DNA of 64,000 bases from Cranoglanis bouderius (GCA_023630585.1 CM042544.1:24011256-24075255), one strand, 5' to 3'; positions 47,411 through 58,060 are shown, counted from the first letter of the stretch. Translations and numbers: made by a program. Notes: a model not told the origin generated them from the sequence alone.

Positions 47411-47566
47411 GACGTGTCTGGAGTCTCTCAGACAAAGTGTAACCTGAAGGTATGCCTGTTTCACGTCTATTTATAACCTGCAGGTGCGCGTTATCAATGA
47501 CATAACTCACCAAGGTTATTTAGGCCAAATTCTTGGCGTGTTTGACACACATACTTTGCAACCGGT
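47411..47566 (+). repeat. Right inverted terminal repeat of the DIRS element, inner part
   Basis: Reverse complement of the left repeat, from 'aacctgaaggtatgcctgtt' to 'acatactttgcaaccggt'. It is cut after CGGT (47563-47566) by LTR copy 5. Confidence 0.88.
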
Positions 47567-49337
47567 TGTAACATCTGACGGTATCAAACTGATTTCTGAA
47601 TCAACCTGGACTTAGCACAGAAGTTTCTCTGTTTCTTTGCTGTGAATCCATATCAGTAACACCACTCTGGCCCTAATTTGACCAGGAGTAACCCCTCTTT
47701 CTTCTGCTGCCAGATGCCATTGGAATGCTACAGGGGGGGACATGACCCCCCTCTTCAGACACACACCCACACACAGAACTTACACCCACAATGGAGAAAC
47801 CTTTCTTGAACTTAACGTGTGTGAACGTCTGGAAAATTTCAAGATTAGGTGAATCAACAGGGGTCAACTAAACTCAATAGAAAGCCTGTAACTCTCTGAT
47901 CTAATCTCTGTTTACGACCCTGTGGATTAACATTGGCGCCGAAGAGGCTGGAAGGAGGACTCAACTTCCTCCTAACCCCAACCCGGCACCATTAGTTGAC
48001 CAAATACTGGTGGGATGGTAGAAGAACATCAGCCCCCTCTTCTGGACATACACACACTCACGCACACACAATGAAAATGTTTCTTGAATGTAACGTGTAA
48101 TCATATGTCTAGGATAGTTCTAATGTATTCATATATGCATGTATTGTGTGCTTAGGTAACCTAGCTATAATGATTTTAGATAGTTTGAGTTAGGATATAA
48201 TTTTAAGTTGTCTGTAACCATGTCTAAAGATCTTTCACTCTTCAATGTCTCATAACCTCCTTGAGTTTGGTATCAAAATAATTGTCTCTTAATACGCCGA
48301 TTAATGATGCATATTATATGATGATGGGATGTATCATTCTATATTTTTCTAAATTTGGTCTAATCCAAAGCTAATACAAACCCCGTCTTGATATGCGAAC
48401 CCGCTCCAGAACAGACAAAGTTCGTTCTTCCCCCAGAACTTTCTTCTCTCTCTGGATTCACCAGCAGCTCAGAGAGGCATGTACGTTGGCATTATCCATA
48501 AAAGACAGCGACACGCGTTCCTCTTCACTTTAATTTTTGCTTTTCCGCTTTTCTTCACTTTTTGCGGACTTTCTCTCTTCCGCCCTCTTTTCTGGTGCTC
48601 CTCCGGACTCTTCTTTTGTCTCGTTAACCACGTGGCAATTACCATTTCTTTCTTCTTTCTACTTTGGTGAGACCCAACTCCGTTTTACCCAGATTCTACC
48701 GACATGGAGGAGTCAGCAAACTCCCCGCGAAATCTTCGGACCAAGGACCCTCGTGAAACAACATAAGCCTATGCAAGTATAAATTCTAATTGATCTATAG
48801 ATGCATCCTTCTTAATCCAGTGCCCCTGTTTAAGGTGAATTAATTCATTGCTGATTCTCGAGGTTAAACTGTTGTGTGTTCTGCCATGCTGTTATCTTCA
48901 TCACTTTTCTTTTGTTTCTTTAACTGTTCTTGTATATATGTATTATTTGTTTAGACCTAGTGGTGTATATCAGTAGTTTCACATAGTTATTAAAATCCAT
49001 TATTATCACGCTGGATCGTCTCTGTTTTTACTCATGACAAGTGTCACTTTTAACGTTGCTCATCGCTACGCACTGTATTTCTTTTAATAACAACACAGAA
49101 TAAACTATACTTTGTGGCCAGTAGAATAATTTATTCTTTTAGAGTAATACGAAGATCTCCCTGTTTGGTGGACAAACAGATCAAGCCACTTCGCATTTAA
49201 TCCTAAAGCTAGACTACTGTAAGTCAGTAGTTAACATAACATTCCCTTTCATGGTCGATTTATATGCATTACTAAAAAGAACATTTTTTGATTAGACATA
49301 TAGATATATTTCACCCATTTGAGCTAAATTCGCTACA
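47567..49337 (+). mobile_element. Solo LTR, copy 5, a diverged subfamily, inserted in the DIRS right repeat
   Basis: Begins TGTAACATCTGACGG and ends TTCGCTACA. CGGT flanks both sides perfectly (47563-47566 and 49338-49341), and the DIRS repeat reads through when the LTR and one CGGT are removed. It aligns with copies 1-4 over the start, the 'atgtaacgtgtaatcatatg' part, the leader and the end, but the CGGTTTAAACCG palindrome is absent and the TTTAAA hairpin is replaced by 'attatccataaaagacagcg'. Its U3-like part has an internal duplication (47715-47820 and 48010-48110). It probably belongs to a sister subfamily. Confidence 0.85.
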
Positions 49338-49434
49338 CGGTCAAACAAAGAATGTTCTCATTAGCGTTTGATGCACAGCATCTCGTTCCCGCTTTTTCAG
49401 GGAACAGGGTTACAGTCGAGTAACCCGAGACGTT
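49338..49434 (+). repeat. Right inverted terminal repeat of the DIRS element, outer part and end
   Basis: CGGT resumes the repeat: 'caaacaaagaatgttctcat', then 'gcgtttgatgcacagcatct', then the outer extension (49377-49415) complementary to the internal region, then 'cgagtaacccgagacgtt'. The end is placed at GTT (49432-49434) by analogy with DIRS termini and is uncertain by a few bases. Confidence 0.8.
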
Positions 49435-49616
49435 CTATGAACACCAGATTCAGAACAAGCTCCAACCTGGCATTTGTCATATGACAATAGTATTTATATC
49501 AAATACTATATCATACGATCACTTTGTAACTTTGTAGAAGGTTTCGGCATGTGTGCATATTCCTACAAGAAGGTATCCATACGTTATCTGCACCCAGTTA
49601 TCTGGTGTTCATAGAA
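49433..49616. repeat. 184-bp hairpin-like segment with perfect 17-bp inverted arms
   Basis: TTCTATGAACACCAGAT (49433-49449) and its exact complement ATCTGGTGTTCATAGAA (49600-49616) enclose about 150 bp. It directly abuts the DIRS right end. It could be a miniature inverted-repeat element or part of the DIRS integration site. No target duplication is clear. Confidence 0.6.
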
Positions 49617-50329
49617 TCACTGACATACGTGACTAGCATTTTTTTGTAGTGAAATCATAAACTACAATGGGCCATAACTGTATTAGAAGATGTGTGCAGC
49701 ATCAGGACATATTTGTATCTATTGCAGTGAATATTCTGGATGCATTTCCTAAAGGTTCTCAGTTGCCGGGGCGTAGTTTCTGGGGGGCATGTAACCCCCC
49801 AATAATCAGAACTAGCAATTACAACCCCCCAATATTTATACCATGATCAACTGAAACAGCTGTAGAAGTAATTTATTTTGTAACATTATTGGTGTTCCGA
49901 ATCGATTGTAAGTTTGTTATAATAAATCATATAAAAATACTAAAAGCCCCCCTCCGTTGTGCAAGTTAGTAACGCCCAACTATTGCCTCGCAACACAGTG
50001 CTTGATTACTGCCACTAGAGCACAGGTAGCTTTGAAGATGAAGAGAAGCGCTGCAGAGTAGACTATTTTGCATTGCTGGTCAGAGAGGGACAGTAAAAAA
50101 AATAAATACATAAAACATGCACTCAGGAGGAAGGATAATATGGTGTAATCTAGCTAACAACATTCCACATATATTGTACCTAGCTAGCTAATTCATTGCA
50201 ATTTAGCCATAACTATAAATATAAAAAGTTAGCGAAAAACTGCCTTTTGTTATGTTAGCTAAATTTTATTTTAATATGATTATACGATTAATATGATTAA
50301 TAGATTAGACAGATAGATGGATGGATGGG

Positions 50330-50400
<71 letters not shown>

Positions 50401-52721
50401 ACAGAGGATAATTATGTAATGACACTGCAGATATAACAAAGCTTTTTTTATTATTAAATTAAAAATATCAGGATGCATATACCCCCCCTGCACACCCCAA
50501 ATGTTACACTTCCTGAGACAGATATGGATGGACCAACTGAAATTCAGTCACCAAGTCCCTGTGCATGGGGCACTTCACACACACAGACACAAAGCACTAG
50601 AAACAAAGCCATATGACGCCAAGCAGCTTACATTTACTTCAAATAACCCTCCCTCATCTGTGTTTGGTATCAGAGACAATCCATCAAAAGGCAGATCTGC
50701 GTTTCTATCAGTAAAAAGACTCATGAATTTTTCAGCACTCAAATACCTTCAAGCATCAGAGATGAATGTGGACTCTCTATCAGCACCATGACAACAAAAT
50801 CTTGATTCATAAAAGAGAAAGGGGGGGGGGGGGTCAAGTGTTTCTTCCCCAAACACTGAAATCTGGCTGAAGCTGAAGCAAGGTGACTAAAACCAGTGAA
50901 AGATAAAAGGCTGAGTGATCTGGGTGCATCTGTGCATGCAAACAAATCCTGGCATCTAGAAAAATGAGAGATGCATTGTTATGGGAATTTCCATTCCACC
51001 TATTTCCTAATTGAAGGCCTTAGCATACTTAATGCGGTCATAATAGCTGAGAGGGCTGTGCGAAGACAAAACCAGCTTGGCAAGCATAGAAGCTTGCATA
51101 CTCTTTATGGTTTCAAATTGGCCAGTCATGTACAGTGTTGCAGTACTGAAGGTGGCACTATTAAAATTTCATGATAATTTTCATGACAGGAAGATGAGCC
51201 ACACCTCACTTCATCCATCTTGGAATGAATTGGCTTGGGCCTTGTTTATATACAGTAGACCATTGACAGGCTTTGTTGTGTAGGATGTTCATTCACAGCA
51301 AACGGATTTTGCTCAGTTGCCATGTGCACAATGTAGCAAGTGAAGCCTCTACATGACACCCGTTTGCTTCTCAATTACATCATGTTGTTCATGGTAGCCA
51401 TTCGAACATCATCTCTGCATGTGTGCTGAGGCCTTAAGAGGTTTAACCACTGAATTTTGCTGCTCACCCAAAATTAAACAGCTTGCAGCTAAAATTTGCA
51501 TGATGTGTGACTGTATTTTATTATTATATGTAGTCTGTTGTTGTTTTTAATAGATGATGCAATTCTTGAGCATTATACATCATACAGTATTGTTGCTCAG
51601 ACTATGTGGATCTTCATTCTGCAAACTGAATGTACAGATTTTTTTGCATGCAGGGATATTGGAATTCACTGATCTATGTCTGCTCACTATGTGATTTTTA
51701 ATGACAGACACAACAAAGCAAAACAAGTCTAGGCTCAGCTGTGAGGTGGAGTTTTTATTTGTTTTCTCCAGTCTGCACATGCCACCAAATTCATAGGAAA
51801 TTCCTTCTTCCTCTGAGAGATTATGATAAACGAATGCCTTTCCTTCCCTTTTCACTAGCTGACTACACCTTCCCTATTTATCACCACCGCCAATAAAGAT
51901 AAAAGATGGCCTGTGTGTCTTGTTACTTCCATGCGGTGGAGGGGGAGGCGGATGACTAATACATCCCCTTAAACCTGTGGAAAATGTCAGGGCTAACGGT
52001 CATATTTAAGCTGGTGGTGTTCTTATGCTTTTACTGATGGTTATCTTACTGACAGATATCTTACATACACAAGGTATCATTTTCAACTTTCCTCAAATAA
52101 TTTTCTGGCTTGTATGCTTCATTAATTGGCTGAATATGTTGAAATAAAATAAAGCTCCAGAGAGCTTAATAGCTTTATAGTTTGAGTGGTATGGCTGTGA
52201 GGTGCTAATTTCTTAGCTAATGGTATAAGTTTGTTAAAGAGACACCTCGAGATATACTTCACAAAAATCTAAATGTGTTAAAAGCATATGTAAAATGCAT
52301 GAAAAGCTAATGATAGTGGAAATAAACCACTGATCTCTGGTCTACTGGCAATTTTGAATTGTATAGATTGAGATAAAAACAGTCCTTTATTTTGATACAT
52401 TCCTGTAGATACAGAGAATTAAATGAGTTTCTGAAGCTCTTTGCATCAGTTCTATTAAATATTGAACTTCAATATCATAACTGATGATGGCAAAGCATGG
52501 TCACTGAAACTTTGAAGGAGTTGTTTGATGTACTGTATGCTCACAGTCTGTCAGGCAAATGAAGCCAGATGGCAATGACTTGTTTCTGAAAGTTTCTTCC
52601 AACTGTGGAGGCTTAAGTTCAGTATAGTACATGACTTGAATGCTGTTTATATCATCATAAATATGCTTGCTAATGGATCCTTACATCTGATGTTAATGAG
52701 TCGGCCATATGTCTTTAAGAA
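49617..52721. other. Gene-free stretch, possibly with a decayed hAT element
   Basis: The segment at about 49763-50110 has C-run-rich sequence ('ggggggcatgtaacccccca', 'aattacaaccccccaatatt') like the 5' end of some fish hAT elements, and a short MKRSAAE frame near 50037. Similar C-runs at 50480-50500 may be its other end. (GATA)n lies at 50330-50400 and a poly-G run at 50821-50833. The remaining frames are not recognised. Confidence 0.4.
50330..50400. repeat. (GATA)n microsatellite
   Basis: Tandem GATA units, preceded by short GATGG units. Confidence 0.95.
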
Positions 52722-52850
52722 GGGGTTGGCCAACCCTAATCCTGCAGAGCTTACTTTCACACAAACCTAATAAAATCATTGGTAGCTACTGTAGGTCTGT
52801 GGTGTGGGATTAGGGCTGGAACTATACTCCACAGAGTGGTTTCTCTCTAT
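52722..52850. repeat. Possible hAT-type miniature element
   Basis: The left side 'ggggttggccaaccctaatc' (then 'ctgcagagct') and right side 'ggattagggctggaactata' (then 'ctccacagag') form an imperfect inverted pair similar to a common fish hAT derivative. The boundaries and target duplication are unclear. Confidence 0.4.
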
Positions 52851-52866
52851 AGGCCTCATTCAGAGT

Positions 52867-54233
52867 GCTGATTTTGTACGTTTGCCCACTGACAAAGAAA
52901 TGATCAGTCTATAATTTTAATGGTAGGTGTATTTTAACAGTGAGAGACAGAATAACAAGAAAAAAATCCAGAAAAATGCATTTTAAAAAGTTATAAATTG
53001 ATTTGCATTTTAATAAGTGAAATAAGTATTTGATCCCCTATCAATCAGCAAGATTTCTGGCTCCCAGGTGTCTTTTACACAGGTAATGAGCTGAGATTAG
53101 GAGCACTCTCTTAAAGGGAATGTTCCTAATCTCATTTTGTTACCTGTAAAAAGACACCTGTCCACAGAAGCAATCAATCAATCAGATTCCAAACTCTCCA
53201 CCATGGCCAAGACCAAAGAGCTGTCCAAGGATGTTAGGGACAAGATTGTAGACCTACACAAGGCTGGAATGGGCTACAAGACCATCAACAAGCAGCTTGG
53301 TGAGAAGTTGACAACAGTTGGTGCGATTATTCGCAAACGGAAGAAACTGTCAGTCTCCCTCGGTCTGGGGCTCCATGCAGGATCTCACCTCGTGGAGTTT
53401 CAGTGATCATGAGAACGGTGAGGAATCAGCCCAGAACTACACGGGAGGATCTTGTTAATGATCTCAAGGCAGCTGGGACCATAGTCACCAAGAAAACAAT
53501 TGGTAACACACTACGCCGTGAAGGACTGAAATCCTGCAGCGGCCGCAAGGTCCCCCTGCTTAAGAAAGCACATGTACAGGCCCGTCTGAAGTTTGCCTGA
53601 ATGATTCAGAGGAGAACTGGGTGAAAGTGTTGTGGTCAGGTGTGGTCAGATCTCTTTGGCATAAACTCAACTCGCCATGTTTGGAGAAGGAGGAATGCTG
53701 CCTATGACCCCAAGTCATAACACCATCCCCACCGTCAAACATGGAGGTGGGAACATTATGCTTTGGGGGTGTTTTTCTGCTAAGGGGACACGACAACTGC
53801 ACCGCATCAAAGGGATGATGGACGGGGCCATGTACTGTCAAATCTTGGGTGAGAACCTCCTTCCCTCAGCCAGGGCATTGAAAATGACCTTAATGACTTG
53901 GAGAGGATCTGCAAAGAGGAGTGGGACAAAATCCCTCCTGAGATGTGTTCAAACCTGGTGGCCAACTATAAGAAGCGTCTGACCTCTGTGATTGTCAACA
54001 AGAGTTTTGCCACCAAGTACTAAGTCGAAGGGGTCAAATACTTATTTCCCTCATTAAAATGCAAATCAATTTATAACTTTTTTGAAATGTGTTTTTCTGG
54101 ATTTTTTTGTTGTTATTCTGTCTCTCACTGTTAAAATACACCTACCATTAAAATCATAGACTGGTCATGCATGGTTTGCCAGTGGGCAAACGTACAAAAT
54201 CAGCAGGGGATCAAATACTTTTTTCCCCCACTG
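52867..54233 (+). mobile_element. Tc1-like transposon, copy II, left end truncated
   Basis: Same family as 15075-16348. The left inverted repeat begins about 28 bp inside the normal terminus ('gctgattttgtacgtttgcc'); the right end is intact (...CCCCCACTG, TA at 54234-54235). It retains the about 120 bp upstream of the transposase start that copy I has lost, including a small inverted pair 'aggtgtcttttacacaggta' / 'ttacctgtaaaaagacacct'. With one terminus missing it is immobile. Confidence 0.93.
53203..54023 (+). pseudogene. Tc1-like transposase, catalytic residues deleted (copy II)
   Basis: Starts MAKTKELSKDVRDKIVDLHK like copy I, has the same frame break near 53345-53405, and ends at TAA 54021-54023 after ...SFATKY. 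It shares with copy I the missing NEH codons before LNDSEENW, the WSGVVRSLW replacement of the first catalytic Asp region, and the junction 'gcattgaaaatg' to 'accttaatgacttgg' that removes the rest of the triad. It cannot encode an active enzyme. Confidence 0.92.
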
Positions 54234-54235
54234 TA

Positions 54236-56865
54236 TATTGAATATCAACGTTCTGGCACAAGCATATGTTTCATAGCAGCATATAGTATCAAATTTTCAT
54301 TCAAACACTTAACCACACCCACGTCTAGCACTATGCTATTTGAAAATCAAGATCATATAGACTGTGCTGTGATTAAGTTAAATATGAATGTTGTTTTTTT
54401 TCTGTGAGTCTGGGTTGGAAATTGCATACATCTGAGAACTACTTGGACAGCTAGACGGGACTTGTGCACAAGGGCTGGAGCTTGCCAAAGTTCACGGTTG
54501 CACATAAGTACATGAATATGACCCTAATAACTAATGTATTAATATATGTATTGTAGGAGATAGGAGGAGACAGAATCTTAATCTAAGACACTGCTTATAT
54601 CAAGTACCACATTTTAAATGAATAAAATAATGAACTACACTTACTTAATGTGAGCTGCAACCATAGCAGATGAGTGCTTTGGTCAGCTTATCCTTTAAAA
54701 CGTTTAACTAAGACAGTTTAAATAAATTTCACTGAAATGTCTGGAAGGGTCATGGTACTAAGAAAAGGACATCATGATGTATCTCACAAGATGTTAAGCA
54801 CAATTACAAAACCTTATAAACAATACTCTTTTTTAAGAAGGAACATACATTGAACATTTGGAAATTAAGAAAAAAAGAGAGTGCTATGGTGAAAGTGCTA
54901 TGATGTTGTGATGAACAGGCAGATGGTTTATTGTCATTAGCCAATGTGTTTAAAATTCAAATGGCCCGTTATAGCAACTGTTCTATCCACAGACCATTGC
55001 CCAAATGATCCGGTTCTATTTATCAATTATCTCAACTTCACACATGTTGAACTGATGGCATATCGTCTGTTTTGACATCTACTGTACGTGAAAATAAAAC
55101 AAACAAACAAACAAACAAATAAATAAATAAATGTTCCTTTTACATGTTTCAAATGTGTGAAAGAAACAATGAAAATGGACTGCCATGTAGAAATAGATAA
55201 ATTTAGACAGACGATTGTCTCACTTCCTTGTCTTTAAAATAGCCAATATGTAAGCTGACGTAACCTTTGCTACTGTCTTCATGATGATCAATCACATTCA
55301 GTACTTAAGAGCAGGTAATGATTTGCATAATCACTAATCATTGTGAGCTTTCAGTCTTCTGCAGTAACACTTCATACTGATGAAAGCAGCAACATAATGA
55401 TGAACTGCTTTGCTGGACCATAATTCGCTGCAAATATTGTATGTAGTTTTTTTCCCTAGTCGTCTATGAGGGTATACTCACAGCCAGAGAGTGTTGGAAA
55501 CAAGTTGAGGGTGGAAAGGAATCAGAAGTCTATTTCATCTTACATAATCTGTACTAGTGAACAGGAAAGTGGACTCATGAGAACACAAACTATCCAGGGA
55601 TGTTTATGAAGACGTCAGCTAACTTAATAAAGACATACTTATATTCTTATGATATTGACAGGAGGGAGATTTTGGTGTATTTTTATGTATGTTTTTATTT
55701 TTTATTTTTTATTATTTCACTGTAATTATCCATCATCCCACCACACATTACATTACACATTATTCCTGGCTATGAGGCTGCTCATCATTTGTCTCCTGTG
55801 AATAATCATGGCACACATTCTCCAATAACATATTAATAATATAGCATGTTGACATTACAACATGCTGCTTTTCTATGAAGTTTTGTGGAAAAAAAAACCT
55901 TTTGGCAACTACCATTCATAAAAACTGCACATTTTATCCATATCTCAAGCAAACAAAACAAAACTAGAAACATGAGATAATCTATTTAGAATATCACAAG
56001 ACCGAAAATAAATAGCTGATCAGCTTGACAGCAGCATCTCTGGTTGTCAAAACCCAACCCTGAGGTATTTATGGTGATAAAAGAGATTCTTATATCTGCA
56101 GATGCTAGCGTGAGTTTCATGCCTGAAGACACTGGCACAAAGTCTTTCTGACTAATAAGTAAAGCATGTTTAATCCCTCTAGAGGACTCTATTTATACCG
56201 CTGTATAATTCACTCCCTCCCCAAAAGGAAGCAGTGACTCGCTCTGTGAGATGTTTTCAGACTGCAGTAGCATCATGCTACTCCTTGCACAACATTATCA
56301 CTGGAATGTGTTATTCGTCTTCCAGTTGTTCTTGACTATCATCAAGTCAATGACTTGGTGTGAGCTGAAGTTTACAAATGTAATGTAGTTCACCAATAAA
56401 TATAATGTGGATAAAAATGGACCATTCAGTTGTTAATAGGTATTTTTTGGTAACACAGCATAGTACAAAATATGCTGGCACATGATAAACATGCTGTATT
56501 ACACATGCTTTACCACTTTCATCTTTGCCATTCAAAACTCTACTCATGAAGTAAATTTTATTTAGATAATGCTTTTAACAATAGATATTGTTGCAAAATA
56601 ACTTAATTACTAATCGGGGTAAAGATCCCAAATGAGCAAGCCAGAGGCAACAGTAGCAGAGGAAAACTCACTAAGATTGCATAAGGAAGGAACTGAGACG
56701 AACCAGACTCAAAGGGGAACCCATCCTCTTCTGGATAGTGAGATTTTGATATTTACAGTAAACAGGCATACAGACACAATACATAAAGAATGAAATATGT
56801 TGAAATATCTAAATACAGTACCATACAAACGTATAATACAAATTTTGTCTTAAATGTTTATTTTA
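54236..56865. other. Gene-free AT-rich stretch
   Basis: No gene recognised; (AAAC)n/(AAAT)n at about 55095-55130. The minus-strand frame 56347-56547 has no known motif. Confidence 0.55.
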
Positions 56866-56960
56866 CACCCCATCCAGGGTGTCCCCCACCTTGTGCCCCG
56901 AGTCCCCTGGGATAGGCTCCATGCTCCCCGCGACCCTGTGTAAGATAAGCGGTATATATA
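56866..56960 (-). repeat. Dispersed teleost repeat fragment, reverse orientation
   Basis: 'ccatccagggtgtcccccac', 'cccctgggataggctccatg' and 'cgaccctgtgtaagataagc' are the reverse complement of the repeat type at 5235-5510. Confidence 0.75.
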
Positions 56961-57397
56961 TTTATTTTATGATACATGTATGATTTATGATTTATTTATG
57001 AAAAAAAATTCAAACATTACTTTTCCAACATAAATGTTACAAAAACATGTTTGTATGTCAGTAAAGAAAGTAACATTACTTAATAGATGACTTTTCAGAA
57101 AACAACAACAACAAAACAACATAATAAAGTCTATCAATGATGACCTGCAAAAACAGAAGCAAGTATGACAGTCAGAGTCTCCAGAAGAACTGTGGAAGAT
57201 TCTCCAAGATGCTTAGAAAAACTTACCAGCCAATTTCTTTGTATATCAGACCACTGATGAATTTTTAAAGGCAAAACGTTGCCACACTAAATAACCAAGT
57301 TTGGATTATTACTGTTTACTGCTCTTTATAGATGATTTTTTTAAATGTAGAAATTTAAGTTTAATTTAATTATTTTGAAGGCCTCTTTGCTTTACAG
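56961..57397. other. Gene-free AT-rich stretch
   Basis: Nothing recognised. Confidence 0.55.
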
Positions 57398-57574
57398 CAG
57401 TGGTCACCAACCCTGTTCTTGAAGATCTACCTTACTGAAGATTTAACCATAATCGTGCCCACATGACCATCTAATCATTGCCTTAAGATGTTCTTGATCA
57501 ACTAAAACAGGTGTGTTAGATTTTGATAAACCTGCAGGAAGGTAGATCTCAAGGAAGAGATTTGGTGACCACTG
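57398..57574. mobile_element. 177-bp hAT-type miniature element
   Basis: CAGTGGTCACCAA at the left and TTGGTGACCACTG at the right are perfect 13-bp inverted repeats; 'gaagatctacctt' and 'aggtagatctcaa' extend the symmetry. Flanks CTTTACAG (57390-57397) and ATTTACAG (57575-57582) match in 7 of 8 positions. Confidence 0.88.
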
Positions 57575-57616
57575 ATTTACAGCATTTCTTTACGTGGACT
57601 TTTCAAAGTACTATAC

Positions 57617-57747
57617 TGTGGCCGCTCAGGACCAGGGTAGGCAGAACACAGACACCCAGGAGGCAGAGGTAGTGAAACAAGAGATGGTTTATTCAGTGCT
57701 CAGGTGTGGGAGTGGAGGTGAAAGGGTGAGAAACGTGGAGGTGCAGA
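57617..57747 (-). repeat. Truncated 3' LTR of the gypsy element
   Basis: Matches 59148-59273 closely from TGTGGCCGCTCAGG to 'aggtgcag', then the similarity stops. On the minus strand it contains the AATAAA polyadenylation signal (about 57684-57690). Confidence 0.88.
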
Positions 57748-58060
57748 TCGCACCCTGTGCAGCCGGGGAGCTTCTTCCTCCCCAATAGCTTGACAGCGGG
57801 CCTCCAGGACACGGTAGGGCCGCTGTATGACCACCACCCCAGGTGGTGTTTTGATCCCGTGTAGAACCAGGTGGGTCAGACCTAGGGTGGATGAGAAGAT
57901 GTCGGCGAACTGGTCTATTAGCTCCGTCAGCTCCTGTCTCTGTGTGGGGGTAAGCTCCTCTCCTCGGTGGAGCAAGGTACGTTCGTCTAGATCTGAGGGG
58001 ACAACAGAAAAGGCAGATAGAACTGGGCCAGATTGGACCCATCTTTTCAGTAGGTTTACA
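57748..58060 (-). pseudogene. N-terminal region of gypsy reverse transcriptase, truncated
   Basis: The minus-strand frame 57975-57700 contains LTPTQRQELTELIDQFADIF followed by GLTHLVLHGIKTPPGVVV and QRPYRV, the linker and N-terminal segment that precedes the fingers of Ty3/gypsy reverse transcriptase. The catalytic domain is deleted; sequence jumps directly into LTR at 57747. It follows integrase sequence upstream, the key observation for the domain order. Confidence 0.85.

Larger units (their letters stand above)
42968..49434 (+). mobile_element. DIRS1-like tyrosine-recombinase retrotransposon, decayed, interrupted by LTR copy 5
   Basis: Contains, in DIRS order on the plus strand, a left terminal repeat, a gag-like region, reverse transcriptase, RNase H, tyrosine recombinase, an internal complementary region, and an inverted right terminal repeat. 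DIRS elements replicate by reverse transcription but insert through a tyrosine recombinase instead of a DDE integrase, and make no target duplication; none is seen. Removing LTR copy 5 (about 1.77 kb) leaves about 4.7 kb, somewhat short of full-length teleost DIRS1 elements as I know them (about 5-6 kb). Frame shifts, stops and an internal 380-bp duplication show it is inactive. Confidence 0.92.

Noticed and set aside
47930..47950. 'attggcgccgaagaggctgg', similar to a retroviral tRNA primer-binding site
   Set aside because: It lies in the middle of LTR copy 5, not just after an LTR end, and is not followed by gag-like sequence.
41190..49337. LTR copies 4 and 5 as the two LTRs of one provirus enclosing the 42.9-47.5 kb region
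   Set aside because: They are in opposite orientation, have different target duplications (CTAC and CGGT), belong to different subfamilies, and the enclosed genes are of DIRS type.
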